DNA of 64,000 nucleotides, from positions 1 to 64,000 of the forward strand of contig CAYWRU010000003.1 in assembly GCA_964460795.1 (NCBI GenBank), written 5' to 3'. The notes beneath the pieces were generated by a model. That model did no database searches and was not told the DNA's origin. It worked only from the letters and a program-made list of their open reading frames with translations. The DNA is from CAZOOM01 sp964460795 (GTDB lineage Bacteria > Omnitrophota > Omnitrophia > Omnitrophales > Aquincolibacteriaceae). A program made the translations under genes and the position numbers. Shown one piece after another: positions 34,640 through 43,196 of this stretch. Within the stretch, counting starts at the first letter, position 1; every line of letters begins with the position of its first letter.

Positions 34640-35386
34640 TTAAAGGGCAATTTTTTCTTTGTGGAGGTAATCGTCGTAATTAAAGACAAGTAATCCGGCG
34701 CAAAATCCCAGTCCAATCGCGAACAAGGTGTCTGATGGCCAGTGTTTATTCAGCAGAATGCGGGAACAGGAGGTTAGAAGAGGAAATGTTAAGGCCAGAC
34801 ATCCCCCAAAAAAGTTCTTCGTTCGGTATGAGAGATAACAGAAAATGCCTGCCACGACCGCCACATCTCCGGAGGGAAAACTGAAATAAGTATTTGAATG
34901 TTTCAGGACTTCATGAAAATGGAAAAAAGAAAATGGCCCGCTGCCTTCATACGGCCGCGCCCGAAGCGCTACGATCTTGACGGTATGTGCAACAAGGGAA
35001 GTTAAGCCCGCCGAAACCATGCAGCAAAAGCTCGCGCGGTGCCAATTCATTTGACGTAAGGCGCGTGTCAGCGCATAAACCACCACTAAAAGCAGCCAGG
35101 GATAAGTGCTATATCCCAAAGTCCTTCCAATAGCAGCTGCATAATGGAACCAAGGAAGATCATAAGTTTGGATCCAATGAAGCAAAAAAGAATCCATCCA
35201 TAAAAAAAGAAACGCCAACGATAAAAAGGCAGAAATAATTTGAGTATAAGGCCGCCAGTCCTGATCGGCTAAATAAGCAGGGATTTTTTTAAAATAACCT
35301 TTTCGGAATTCACGAAAAATGCATATGCCAAGAAGCACAAATACCAGACCTTTGGGCGGTATCAGATTGATCGTGTGAAAGTGCAT
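34640..35386 (-). CDS. PAP2-family phosphatase, variant active site
   Basis: 248-residue integral membrane protein with the three PAP2 signature blocks in order: KIVALRARP (KxxxxxxRP), SFPSGD where the family usually has PSGH, and SRILLNKHWPSD (SRxxxxxHxxxD). Six membrane helices. Members dephosphorylate lipid phosphates such as undecaprenyl diphosphate or lipid A. The His in block 2, replaced here by Asp, normally serves as general acid; activity may be altered, though PSGD forms occur in some other families from memory. Convergent with cysA and probably monocistronic. Confidence 0.85.
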   Translation of the reverse strand: MHFHTINLIPPKGLVFVLLGICIFREFRKGYFKKIPAYLADQDWRPYTQIISAFLSLAFLFLWMDSFLLHWIQTYDLPWFHYAAAIGRTLGYSTYPWLLLVVVYALTRALRQMNWHRASFCCMVSAGLTSLVAHTVKIVALRARPYEGSGPFSFFHFHEVLKHSNTYFSFPSGDVAVVAGIFCYLSYRTKNFFGGCLALTFPLLTSCSRILLNKHWPSDTLFAIGLGFCAGLLVFNYDDYLHKEKIAL

Positions 35387-35429
35387 GGAAATATATTAGC
35401 AGATCATGGCTTCTCAGCCACTTTTTTGT

Positions 35430-35969
35430 CTAAATAGTTTTTTTATTGCGAGAGCCTGAATCAGGCGTTTCTTTCCTAAGGAGCCGCTGGAGGACCGGGG
35501 TTTTGTTTTTAAGCGTATAGTAGCTGATGAGAAGGTCTCCGGCCTTCATGGGAGCTTCCGCATCCTCGGAATCCTGAGTAATAGCTGTACAGAGGAAAAG
35601 TTGATTTTTTTTGGAGTCTTTTCTCCGAATGACGACTCCGCCGTCCGGATTGACCTGGTAGGTGGAAATAGTTGGAGCTTTTCGCTGACTTTCTTTTTGC
35701 TCCCCAGAGATGGGGGTTGTGGAAGTCAGATGTTTCATGCCGCCATCGGATGTAAAGACATACCGCTGATATTTATAATAGAAAGGATCCTGAGGATTGA
35801 TGGGATCCGGAGTGACTTGCTGAATCATCTCCCAGGCGCCGACAAGATCCTTGGCTTGGCAAGACCGATAAGAAGGAGTTTTAGGTTGGGGGGCCGCTTG
35901 GAGCGGGAGGGGAAGTAGTGAAATCCCCAGAAGAGTTATTCCTGTCCATTGAATAAATCTGCGTTTCAT
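35430..35969 (-). CDS. Exported hypothetical protein
   Basis: 179 residues with a clear signal peptide (MKRRFIQWTGITLLGISLLP, cleavage near AQA-A type site LQAAP at about 26). Mature part begins SYRSCQAKDLVGAWEM and contains YVFTSDGGMKHL and NPDGGVVIRRK, an alternation suggesting a small beta-barrel of lipocalin-like kind (the GxW near the start fits), but I cannot assign a family. C-terminus is basic and polar. Divergent from the exported heat-shock protein gene, 97 bases away. Confidence 0.7.
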   Translation of the reverse strand: MKRRFIQWTGITLLGISLLPLPLQAAPQPKTPSYRSCQAKDLVGAWEMIQQVTPDPINPQDPFYYKYQRYVFTSDGGMKHLTSTTPISGEQKESQRKAPTISTYQVNPDGGVVIRRKDSKKNQLFLCTAITQDSEDAEAPMKAGDLLISYYTLKNKTPVLQRLLRKETPDSGSRNKKTI

Positions 35970-36019
35970 CAGTCTATCCTCTTAAGCCGAAGCGCTCTTT
36001 TTTGATTTTCAGGATTTGA

Positions 36020-36025
36020 TATAAT
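36020..36025 (+). promoter_or_regulatory. -10 box of the exported Hsp20 gene
   Basis: A perfect TATAAT at 36020-36025 lies in the 97-base divergent gap; the matching -35 position (CTTTTT, 17 bases upstream) is poor. Start of transcription would be near 36032 and the gene's ribosome site GAAGGAGA follows near 36053. No heat-shock sigma32-type or CIRCE sequence is visible. Confidence 0.45.
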
Positions 36026-36066
36026 CCAACGGCTTTAAACCTCTTAACATTGAAGGAGATTTTTCC

Positions 36067-36714
36067 ATGATAGCGCAACCTTTCCAGAAACTCATCAGAA
36101 TTTATCTCGCGATCATTTTTTCTTTATGGATCTCTACAGTCCTTTTTGCAGAAGAACCACAAACCGTCAAAGTCGAGACTCACTCTCAAACCCAAACGAC
36201 CCGGCAGTCATCTCAAAATGCCTGGGAAGATCCTCAAGCAGGAACAGCCGCCCAGCCCCTGTTTGGAGACTGGGATCCTTATCAGGAATTTGATCACATG
36301 AAAGCATCCATGAATAAAATCATGGAACAAACGATGCAGCGCGCGCATCAGGCCATGTCGCAGCTTGAAGGAGGATTTGCCAGTCCTCGCATGGATGTAC
36401 GGGAAGGAAAAGATCGCTATGTGGTAAGCCTGGATGCCCCGGGTATGGATAAAGATAAACTGCAGATCGATGCCTCTCAGGATACTTTGACTATTTCCGG
36501 AGAACGCAAAATCGAATCCACTTCCCAAGATGCACAGGGGAATGTCATTCAGCAGGAGCGGCGGACCGGCAGTTTCAAGCGAACCCTCCCCATGCCGGCA
36601 AATGTGGATACAGATAAAATTACAGCCAAATATGATTTGGGTGTTTTGACGGTAGAGCTTCCCAAAAAATCGTCAGCACCGGAAGAGCCCGCAAAGAAAA
36701 TTCCAGTTCAGTAA
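36067..36714 (+). CDS. Small heat-shock protein (Hsp20) with export signal
   Basis: 215-residue alpha-crystallin-domain chaperone with an N-terminal signal sequence: basic start, hydrophobic run IYLAIIFSLWISTVLF, then FAEE as a plausible signal-peptidase site near residue 28. Mature part: Gln/Ser/Thr-rich linker, Met-rich helix (about 75-105), alpha-crystallin domain (about 108-200: RMDVREGKDRYVVSLDAPGM, LTISGERK, GSFKRTLPMPANVD, YDLGVLTVELPK), short Pro/Lys tail. Hsp20 proteins are normally cytoplasmic; this one should act in the periplasm. The A-x-x-x-n-GxLTxxxPK end of the domain is intact. Confidence 0.9.
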   Translation: MIAQPFQKLIRIYLAIIFSLWISTVLFAEEPQTVKVETHSQTQTTRQSSQNAWEDPQAGTAAQPLFGDWDPYQEFDHMKASMNKIMEQTMQRAHQAMSQLEGGFASPRMDVREGKDRYVVSLDAPGMDKDKLQIDASQDTLTISGERKIESTSQDAQGNVIQQERRTGSFKRTLPMPANVDTDKITAKYDLGVLTVELPKKSSAPEEPAKKIPVQ

Positions 36715-36726
36715 GAGCTTCAGGGA

Positions 36727-37509
36727 TTAAAGGACGCCGGCCATGAGACCGGCTCCGATCAAAATCATTCCCCCTGCAACTATGTTCTGAACGACTCGCA
36801 AAGTCATCTTGTGAAGAAATCGGTTGGCCAGCCACGCGCCTACAAATGCCGCTAGAGTTGCGGCGACGAGAGAAGTGATTTGAGCGGATGAAAATGAATG
36901 AGCCGACGGGTGCTTCGAATAAACGAAGAGCCGTGTCATATCTACAAAACACGCAATCACGACGCCTGTCCCGATAAAAGATTCCTTGGAAAGTCCAGCT
37001 TTGACTAGAAAAGCACTTCTTAAAACTCCTTGATGACCGGAGAGCCCGCCAAAAAATCCGGACAGTGCGCCTCCCCAGGGAATGAAACGCGGATCAAAAC
37101 TTAGATTTTTGAACTGCGGAGAAATTTCCAAAATGGAAAATCCGATAATCAGTCCGCCCATCAGGAGTTTGATGCCTGTAATGGAGGCCGGCAGATGGAA
37201 AAAATGATAAGTCAGAAGCGGAGCCAGGGAACTTAGTTTGTCTAAAAGCTGAGCGCCCGCCCAGGCCGTAAGTACGGCCGGGATTCCAAATCGAAGAACA
37301 AGTCCAGGTTTGGCATGATGAGCGGTGAGGGAAAGTTTAAAAAGATTGTTAAGTAGATGAACAATCGCTGTCATGGCAACGGCCACAGGAAGCGGATAAA
37401 AAAGTGCCATGACCGGCATGAGCAAGGTTCCGAGTCCGAATCCCGAGAATAAAGTGAGTCCGGAAGCTAAAAATGCGGTGATGCAAATCGCTAAAGTCTG
37501 AGAATTCAT
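36727..37509 (-). CDS. TSUP (TauE/SafE) family permease
   Basis: 260-residue membrane protein with seven to eight helices in two repeats. Start ATG 37509 overlaps the protease gene stop in ATGA. The first-repeat motif GFGLGTLLMPVMALFYPLPV and second-repeat GFFGGLSGHQGVLRSAFLV (GGxxGxxxG pattern) are typical of TSUP proteins, exporters or importers of sulfur-containing organics and small anions such as sulfite or sulfoacetate. Last gene of a four-gene coupled operon. Confidence 0.9.
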   Translation of the reverse strand: MNSQTLAICITAFLASGLTLFSGFGLGTLLMPVMALFYPLPVAVAMTAIVHLLNNLFKLSLTAHHAKPGLVLRFGIPAVLTAWAGAQLLDKLSSLAPLLTYHFFHLPASITGIKLLMGGLIIGFSILEISPQFKNLSFDPRFIPWGGALSGFFGGLSGHQGVLRSAFLVKAGLSKESFIGTGVVIACFVDMTRLFVYSKHPSAHSFSSAQITSLVAATLAAFVGAWLANRFLHKMTLRVVQNIVAGGMILIGAGLMAGVL

Positions 37510-38354
37510 GCAGGTTTTTTCAAGGTTTCTACATGTTGAAGACTTTGGAGTACGCGAGCGGTTTGAGGATCTGTCAAAGCTGCCTGATCCAGAGAAACCT
37601 CTTTTCGCATCACACGAATTACGAGTTGAATGGTGGCAATACGCGACGGATGATAGGGATGAGTCGAGAGAAAACTGATCCATTTATTGGAATTCATGTT
37701 GTTATTTGTAGTTTCAAAAAAACGGGTCAACCCCTCCGGCTGATAACCTGCTTTGATGGCGTAATAAGTTCCCAAAATATCCGCTTCTTTTTCCTCACTT
37801 CGCGAAAATTTGAGTCCCATCAAAGTAGAAACTGATTTTGCCAGAGGATCCACGACCTCGGCATGCTGCTTGCCGATTTTTTGGGCAAGGTTTGTAGCAA
37901 GGTTTCGCCAGTAGGCTTCTGTTTCTTGGCGTGCGTGGTGACCCGCGATATCGTGACCCATTTCATGACCCAACACTCCGGCGAGAAGATCATCGTCGGC
38001 AGGAAACATTTTTAAGAGAGCACTGCTGATATATAGATATTTTCCTCCGATGGAAAAGGCATTGGGCTCTGTATCCTGATAGAGGCGTGCATTAAAAGGA
38101 GTCGTGCTTCCTGCGGCCTTACTGAGGCGGGTCAACATCAAAGCGATGCGGGCTTGTTGAATCGGGTCCTCATAGAGTACTTTTTGATCTTTGAGAACTT
38201 GGCTCACCATGGCCGAGGCCTGAGCATCCGTCATAATTCTTTGATCAGAAGTCAGAATTTGGTGTTCCAGCGAAGCGGAATCAATGGCCGCACAACCCAT
38301 AAGAAGCATGCTGATCATGACCCATCTTAATCGCCGTGGGTTCGAATTTTTCAT
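37506..38354 (-). CDS. M48-family metalloprotease, lipoprotein
   Basis: 282-residue periplasmic protease. Signal peptide ends in a lipobox (LLMGC) so Cys about 21 should be lipidated. Catalytic zinc site LGHEMGHDIAGHHA (HExxH) with the third ligand in the later SRSEEKEADILGTYYA segment, and STHPYHPSRIATIQ after it, the M48C/LoiP-YfgC-like pattern. Likely outer-membrane protein quality control, near an exported Hsp20. Both ends overlap neighbours by 4 bases. Confidence 0.92.
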   Translation of the reverse strand: MKNSNPRRLRWVMISMLLMGCAAIDSASLEHQILTSDQRIMTDAQASAMVSQVLKDQKVLYEDPIQQARIALMLTRLSKAAGSTTPFNARLYQDTEPNAFSIGGKYLYISSALLKMFPADDDLLAGVLGHEMGHDIAGHHARQETEAYWRNLATNLAQKIGKQHAEVVDPLAKSVSTLMGLKFSRSEEKEADILGTYYAIKAGYQPEGLTRFFETTNNNMNSNKWISFLSTHPYHPSRIATIQLVIRVMRKEVSLDQAALTDPQTARVLQSLQHVETLKKPA

Positions 38355-39535
38355 AATCGGTAAAAGTCCGGGAGATTTTTTCCTAAGAGAGGCAGCGCAT
38401 AGCGGAAAAAGGCAGGCAAAACCTCACCGCGTACCGCATCAAAGAAATTTTTTGGAAGATAACGTTCGCGGCCCGGGATTTTATCCAAAGGAACCGGGAC
38501 ATGCTCAATTTTATAAGCACCGCTCCGGCGTTTCATCCCTGCCATGATCTGGCTTTTTCCTTTGAGTGCCCATTCAACGGCAAATCGCCCGCATTGAAAA
38601 GCTTCCGCTTGATCCACTTCCGAGGCGTAGGGAATGGACATGCGCGAAATCGTACCGGGTTTATCAAAACGTGCACGGATCTTGAATTTATTTTCCACAA
38701 GCCTTGCGAGCGCTTGTGCAGCGCCGTCCACGTAGGGATGGCCAAAAGGATCACGAAGCACACCTTCTTTTCGTTCTCCCACACGTTTGCCATTTTTATC
38801 ACGGATGGTTTCAGAGATCACCACCACACAGTGACCGACTCGAGTAAGAATTTTTTCAACCCGGCTGAGAAAAGCCGTTTCTTCAAAAGGAACTTCCGGC
38901 ATACAAAGTAAATGCGGCGGATCCGAATCTTTTTTCTTTAAAAGAGCGGACGCAGCCACGATCCAGCCGGAATTTCGTCCCATGAGCTCAATGATCTTGA
39001 CCGGATCCACGCGGCGCATGGCTTCGGTATCCAGTCCGGCCTCCTGAGTGGTTATGGCAGCAAAACGCGCAATCGATCCATAGCCCGGACAATGGTCTGT
39101 TTCTACCAGATCATTATCAATGGTTTTTGGGATGTGCACGGTCCGAAGCTCGTACGTGAGTTCCTCCGCAGCTTTGGAGATTCGGAGCAGTGTTTCCGAG
39201 GTATCATTCCCTCCCACCATGAAAAAATAACGGATCGAATCTTTTTTGAGAAGCTCTACTAGACGGTGCTCGTCGCCTGGCTTTAATTTATAACGCGAAG
39301 ATCCAAGAGCGGCGGAAGGATGTCCGGCAATTTTGGAAAGAGCGGTTTCAGATAATTTGGATAAATTAGCAAATTCATGATTGAAAATTCCTTCTACTCC
39401 AAACCGCGAACCCAAAACTTGCGAAATGTTCTTGGAGGAACGGGCGGCGATGGCGGCTCCGACCAGGCTTTGATTGATCACAGCCGTGCATCCACCAGAT
39501 TGGGCAATCAGGGCTTTTCCTTTAAGAGGGGTCAT
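38351..39535 (-). CDS. 6-phosphofructokinase, probably PPi-dependent
   Basis: Glycolytic enzyme phosphorylating fructose 6-phosphate. Start ATG 39535 (MTPLKGKALIAQSGGCTAV) overlaps the channel gene by 4 bases. 394 residues. The nucleotide region reads SGGCTAVINQS, and the second motif GGNDTSETLLR has Asp where ATP-dependent enzymes have Gly (GGDGS); PKTIDNDL and IIELMGRNSGWI follow. These residues are the known markers of pyrophosphate-dependent enzymes, so a reversible PPi reaction is inferred. Placed in an operon with membrane proteins and not with glycolytic genes. Confidence 0.9.
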   Translation of the reverse strand: MTPLKGKALIAQSGGCTAVINQSLVGAAIAARSSKNISQVLGSRFGVEGIFNHEFANLSKLSETALSKIAGHPSAALGSSRYKLKPGDEHRLVELLKKDSIRYFFMVGGNDTSETLLRISKAAEELTYELRTVHIPKTIDNDLVETDHCPGYGSIARFAAITTQEAGLDTEAMRRVDPVKIIELMGRNSGWIVAASALLKKKDSDPPHLLCMPEVPFEETAFLSRVEKILTRVGHCVVVISETIRDKNGKRVGERKEGVLRDPFGHPYVDGAAQALARLVENKFKIRARFDKPGTISRMSIPYASEVDQAEAFQCGRFAVEWALKGKSQIMAGMKRRSGAYKIEHVPVPLDKIPGRERYLPKNFFDAVRGEVLPAFFRYALPLLGKNLPDFYRL

Positions 39536-39912
39536 GGGTGCGGATGGTGATGATAGATTTCTTCTTCTAGCTTCGTGACGCCGATTTTCCAGAGCTGACC
39601 CATAAAAGGGCCAAAGATAAATCCAAAGCAAGCTACCACTGTGCCGACCGAGACAAAGGCCATGATAGAAGTGAAAATCTTTCCTGCGTTCGTTGCCGCA
39701 GAAAGGGTGGGCGGAGGGCCTTGGCCGGTCGCAATCATGCTGGTAAAATAAAAAGCATCCAGATAAGAAAAGCCTTCCAGGACATGCATACCAACGGTTC
39801 CCAGGGTTAAAACGGCAGTGATGCCTGCGAAGGAATAAAATCCGCGCCGCCAGGGAGAATGGAAATGATGATGTTTCAGTGATAGGGTGGGCGCGGGAAC
39901 GGACTTAGTCAT
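39532..39912 (-). CDS. Small two-helix channel-like membrane protein
   Basis: 126 residues. Start ATG 39912 follows TTGGAGAAA. His-rich N-terminus (LKHHHFHSPWRRG), TM1 (about 26-46, SFAGITAVLTLGTVGMHVL), a pore-loop-like hydrophobic segment (YLDAFYFTSMIATGQGPP), TM2 (about 80-103, IFTSIMAFVSVGTVVACFGF) and a His-rich C-terminus (EEEIYHHHPHP). The layout is that of a two-TM potassium-channel pore (Ion_trans_2), but the filter reads ATGQGPP in place of TVGYG. Selectivity is therefore unclear. First gene of the coupled operon. Confidence 0.75.
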   Translation of the reverse strand: MTKSVPAPTLSLKHHHFHSPWRRGFYSFAGITAVLTLGTVGMHVLEGFSYLDAFYFTSMIATGQGPPPTLSAATNAGKIFTSIMAFVSVGTVVACFGFIFGPFMGQLWKIGVTKLEEEIYHHHPHP

Positions 39913-39984
39913 TATTAGTTTCTCCAAAAAACTATGCTACTCCACATTTCTTGTTCCCCGCAAGAAAAATATAAAGGCTTCGAT

Positions 39985-40809
39985 TTAGTCTAAAAGTGAA
40001 AGTGCGGTTTGAAGCGGTTCCGGCAGGGGAGCTTTCACGGAAATATCTTTTCCAGATCCTGGGTGACGAAAACTGATTTGTGCAGCGTGAAGAAAGAGTC
40101 GCTTCAAGCCCAGTTCGCGGCGCAATTTTTTATTAAAAGCAAAGTGACCGTAAAGCTCATCTCCGACTATTGGATGACCCCGGTAAGCAGACTGAACTCG
40201 AATTTGATGCGTGCGTCCGGTAATGAGTTCAATGTCAAGGAGCGTCAAACGTGAGCGGGGAAAGACGCGCCGGATTTTGTAGCCGAGTTCAGCGTTCGGT
40301 GAGCCTGTTTTTATAATGCGCGACCGGACACGGCCGGCGGATTGCTGGGTCAGCATGTGATCCCGCCAAGATCCTTGCGGGGGCCGGACGAGTCCCATCA
40401 CGAGCGCGATATAATTTTTTCTAATTCCATTGGCGTCAAAAAGTTTTCGTAGTTGAACAGCCAATTGCGCATTTTGTGTTCCCACCAAAACTCCCGAGGT
40501 ATCCTGATCCAGCCGATGAAGCAGCCACACGGGCCCGGCGGGTGTGGTAAAGCATCGATTTTCAAAATCATAGACGCCGTTAAAAGCCGCTCGTCCGGAG
40601 GATTTGGAAGTTGTCGCATTGGGGTGCGAGAGGACGCCTTCGGGTTTATCAATAATCAAAAGGCCTTGATCCTGGTATAAAAGAGGACAGGATGTCCACT
40701 TGGAGGGAGCACTTTGTAGAGGAAGAATAGGCTTAGGTTCCATAGATTTTGGTTCCCAAAGATTAGCATAGATAAGAGCCTGGTGCCAGGCGTAATAAGG
40801 CCCCAGCAT
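39985..40809 (-). CDS. RluA-family RNA pseudouridine synthase
   Basis: 274 residues. Catalytic motif LLHRLDQDTSGVLV contains the essential Asp; LLIIDKPEGVLSHP and ELITGRTHQIRVQSAYRGHPIVGDELYG are the other family blocks. No N-terminal S4 domain, so it resembles RluA/TruC more than RluC/RluD; target (rRNA or tRNA) unknown. ATG 40809 chosen; ATG 40743 is possible since the first 22 residues are poorly family-like. Transcribed opposite to the following response-regulator gene. Confidence 0.92.
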   Translation of the reverse strand: MLGPYYAWHQALIYANLWEPKSMEPKPILPLQSAPSKWTSCPLLYQDQGLLIIDKPEGVLSHPNATTSKSSGRAAFNGVYDFENRCFTTPAGPVWLLHRLDQDTSGVLVGTQNAQLAVQLRKLFDANGIRKNYIALVMGLVRPPQGSWRDHMLTQQSAGRVRSRIIKTGSPNAELGYKIRRVFPRSRLTLLDIELITGRTHQIRVQSAYRGHPIVGDELYGHFAFNKKLRRELGLKRLFLHAAQISFRHPGSGKDISVKAPLPEPLQTALSLLD

Positions 40810-40929
40810 CTTTCGACGCTTTAGGGGGGGAGAAGGATAATAGATCCAGTTATGTCTGCCGATTGTCGTTAAACTTATAAGAATAGCGCAAACTTTCCAC
40901 TCCTAAAATTTGATGGTAAAATTTATATT

Positions 40930-41334
40930 ATGACCGATAAAGCCATTTCGAGACATGTCGTGATGGTCGTTGATGATGAACCCGCAATACTTAAGCTCAT
41001 GAAATTACGGCTTGAGCGCAGTGGATTTCAAGTAGCAACATCTGAAACCGGCCAGGAAGCTATTGAAGCGATTCAGAACCTGACCCCAGCCCAACGCGAC
41101 CTCATCCTCGCCGTGCTGCTTGATTTGACTCTCAAAGAAATGAGCGGGCTGGAAGTTCTGCAGGCTATCAAAAAAATTCATCCAGATATGACGGTGATTA
41201 TGGTCACGGGACATCATGACGAAGACGAGGCCCGACGGGCCATTTCTTTGGGGGCGACGGATTTTTTAACGAAGCCCGTGGATTTTGAGTCCTTAGAAAA
41301 TTTATTGAGAACCTTAAGTAGCGAAGGGGAGTAG
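40930..41334 (+). CDS. Single-domain response regulator
   Basis: 134-residue CheY-like receiver. Acidic pocket VVDDEP, phospho-acceptor Asp in VLLDLTLKEMSG, switch Thr in VTGHH and Lys in LTKPVD are all present. The alpha3 loop has an insertion with Gln/Pro before beta3 (NLTPAQRD). No output domain, so it probably works in a phosphorelay with the hybrid kinases encoded downstream. A TAAAAT box lies near 40916 but promoter assignment is weak. Confidence 0.93.
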   Translation: MTDKAISRHVVMVVDDEPAILKLMKLRLERSGFQVATSETGQEAIEAIQNLTPAQRDLILAVLLDLTLKEMSGLEVLQAIKKIHPDMTVIMVTGHHDEDEARRAISLGATDFLTKPVDFESLENLLRTLSSEGE

Positions 41335-41348
41335 AAAGGGCGAAAGGA

Positions 41349-42113
41349 ATGAAATCAAAAATTTTTATTGTGGAAGATCAGCTTGAACTTCGCCAGTCCT
41401 ACTATAATTTAGTGAAAAAAAACGGATATGACGCCACTACGATTTCTAAAGATGACGAACTTTTTAATATTTTAAAAACAGAACGGCCCAACTTAATTGT
41501 GCTTGGAATCGGCCGCGATATAAAACAAACGCTTATGGTCCTTCAGGGACTTCCTTTGCATGAAGGCAATAAGATCCCAACGCTGGTGCTTGCGGATCAT
41601 TTAGATGCGGACCTTGAAAAAAAAGCCATGCAGGCAGGTGCTGCGGATGTGATGGATAAAACCGCGCCTCAAACCGATGTGCTGCAGCGTATGCAAAAAA
41701 TTCTTCATCATGCCGGAGGCGCCGCCACCTCCTCCGAGGGCTCTCCCCAGAAAAAAATTCTAATTGTGGATGATGATCCAGCCATTCGAAAACTTCTCTC
41801 CCTTTTCTTTGAGAAGAAAGGATTTCAAATTCTTCAGGCATCCTCCGGAGAAGAAGCTATTGCCATTGTGAAACAGGGGAAAGCCCTGATGGTGCTCCTC
41901 GATGTGACTATGCCGGGAATGGATGGGCTCATTACTTTGAAAATGATCAAAGAGATTAACCCTTCGATCGGAGTGGTGATGGCAACGGGTATTCAAGATG
42001 AAGCCATTGCCCAGCAGGCTACGCAGCTTGGCGCCTATGCCTATGTTATGAAACCTTTTGATATGCAGTACCTGGACTTGGTGGTCACCACTCGACTTCT
42101 TCTTTCGGTTTAA
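41349..42113 (+). CDS. Tandem-receiver response regulator, first receiver degenerate
   Basis: 254 residues with two receiver domains joined by a short Gly/Ala/Ser linker (about 118-135). The C-terminal receiver is complete (LIVDDDPAIRKL, Asp in VLLDVTMPGMDG, MATG, KPFD). The N-terminal one keeps the acidic start IVEDQ but the acceptor position reads LIVLGIGRD, where Gly replaces Asp, so it should not be phosphorylated and may act as a docking or dimerisation module. No DNA-binding output. Confidence 0.92.
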   Translation: MKSKIFIVEDQLELRQSYYNLVKKNGYDATTISKDDELFNILKTERPNLIVLGIGRDIKQTLMVLQGLPLHEGNKIPTLVLADHLDADLEKKAMQAGAADVMDKTAPQTDVLQRMQKILHHAGGAATSSEGSPQKKILIVDDDPAIRKLLSLFFEKKGFQILQASSGEEAIAIVKQGKALMVLLDVTMPGMDGLITLKMIKEINPSIGVVMATGIQDEAIAQQATQLGAYAYVMKPFDMQYLDLVVTTRLLLSV

Positions 42114-42179
42114 GGAAATGATCGATGCCGTAAGAGAATATGGAAGGTCTGAATCCAAAAGCTGACAAAGGGAATTTTC

Positions 42180-43196
42180 ATGCGGCAGCTCCGCGGACTT
42201 GCTTTTCAAATTTTTCTTCTCCTCCTGATCCATCCTTTTTCTTCTTATGCCGCTGACTCAGCTTCTGAAAACCCCAAAGTTCTTTTAGTCCACAGCTATC
42301 ATGCCGAATACGCCTGGACGGACGGAATCACGCGCGGAGTCCAAGAAGTGCTGCGGGGAAAGCCGCTTCAGTTGGAGATTGTTTATTTGGACGGAAAGCG
42401 CCGCAATGACTCAGTCTGGAAAGAAAAAAGAGGCGCCGAAATCCGGAAAAAAATTCAGGAATGGAAACCTGGGGTTGTGATTGCGGCGGATGATGATGCC
42501 CAGACTTTTGTTACTCAATATTTTGTCAGTCAGCTGCCTTATTTTGTCTTTTGCGGTGTGAATGAAGATCCTTCTGTTTATGGATTTCCTGCCTCCAATG
42601 TGACGGGAATTTTGGCGCGGCCGCGCGCGGCCCAGTCGCTGCAGTATTTGCGGGAAGTGCTTGGACCTTCTTATTCTCTCCGCCGTTTTGCATTTTTAGC
42701 AGACCGGGGCGCCACCTCTATCGGTGCTTTTAATTTCATCCGTAAACAGCATGAAATTGATGGAACGGTTATCGCCTATGCGCTGACCAATCAATATGAT
42801 CGCTGGAAAGATCGGGTGAAAGAATTCGACCGCGATGCGGACACCATCTTTTTTTATACCTATCACACGCTCCAAAGCGGGAGCAGTCCGCTGAGTCTAG
42901 AGGGTTCCGAGGTGATGAAGTGGACGATTGAGAACATAAAACGTCCCAGCATTGGATTTTTTGACTTCACAATTGAGCAAGGCGTCCTTTGCGGCGTGGT
43001 CTCTTCGGCAGAAGAACACGGGCGGGAAGCGGCGGGGATGGCGCTTCAAATTTTGAACGGTACTAAACCGGACATGATCCCGATCCGCCAAGCCAAAGAA
43101 GGAAAGCGCATGTTGAATTTAAAGACCGCTCGGCAGTTAGGTATCCAAGTTTCCGAATCTGTTTTGAAGTCCACGGACAAGGTTTTTGATTCATGA
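42180..43196 (+). CDS. Periplasmic ABC-type substrate-binding protein, sensor accessory
   Basis: 338 residues with a signal peptide (MRQLRGLAFQIFLLLLIHPF, then YAADS cleavage region about 24-26). The mature part follows the ABC_sub_bind (TrpX-like) fold: VLLVHSYHAEYAWTDGITRG, VVIAADDDAQTF, PYFVFCGVNEDP and NVTGILARPRAAQSLQYL. No transporter genes are nearby; instead the stop overlaps a large hybrid kinase by 4 bases. Such proteins are often fused to kinases, so a ligand-binding partner for the kinase is the likely job. Confidence 0.85.
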   Translation: MRQLRGLAFQIFLLLLIHPFSSYAADSASENPKVLLVHSYHAEYAWTDGITRGVQEVLRGKPLQLEIVYLDGKRRNDSVWKEKRGAEIRKKIQEWKPGVVIAADDDAQTFVTQYFVSQLPYFVFCGVNEDPSVYGFPASNVTGILARPRAAQSLQYLREVLGPSYSLRRFAFLADRGATSIGAFNFIRKQHEIDGTVIAYALTNQYDRWKDRVKEFDRDADTIFFYTYHTLQSGSSPLSLEGSEVMKWTIENIKRPSIGFFDFTIEQGVLCGVVSSAEEHGREAAGMALQILNGTKPDMIPIRQAKEGKRMLNLKTARQLGIQVSESVLKSTDKVFDS

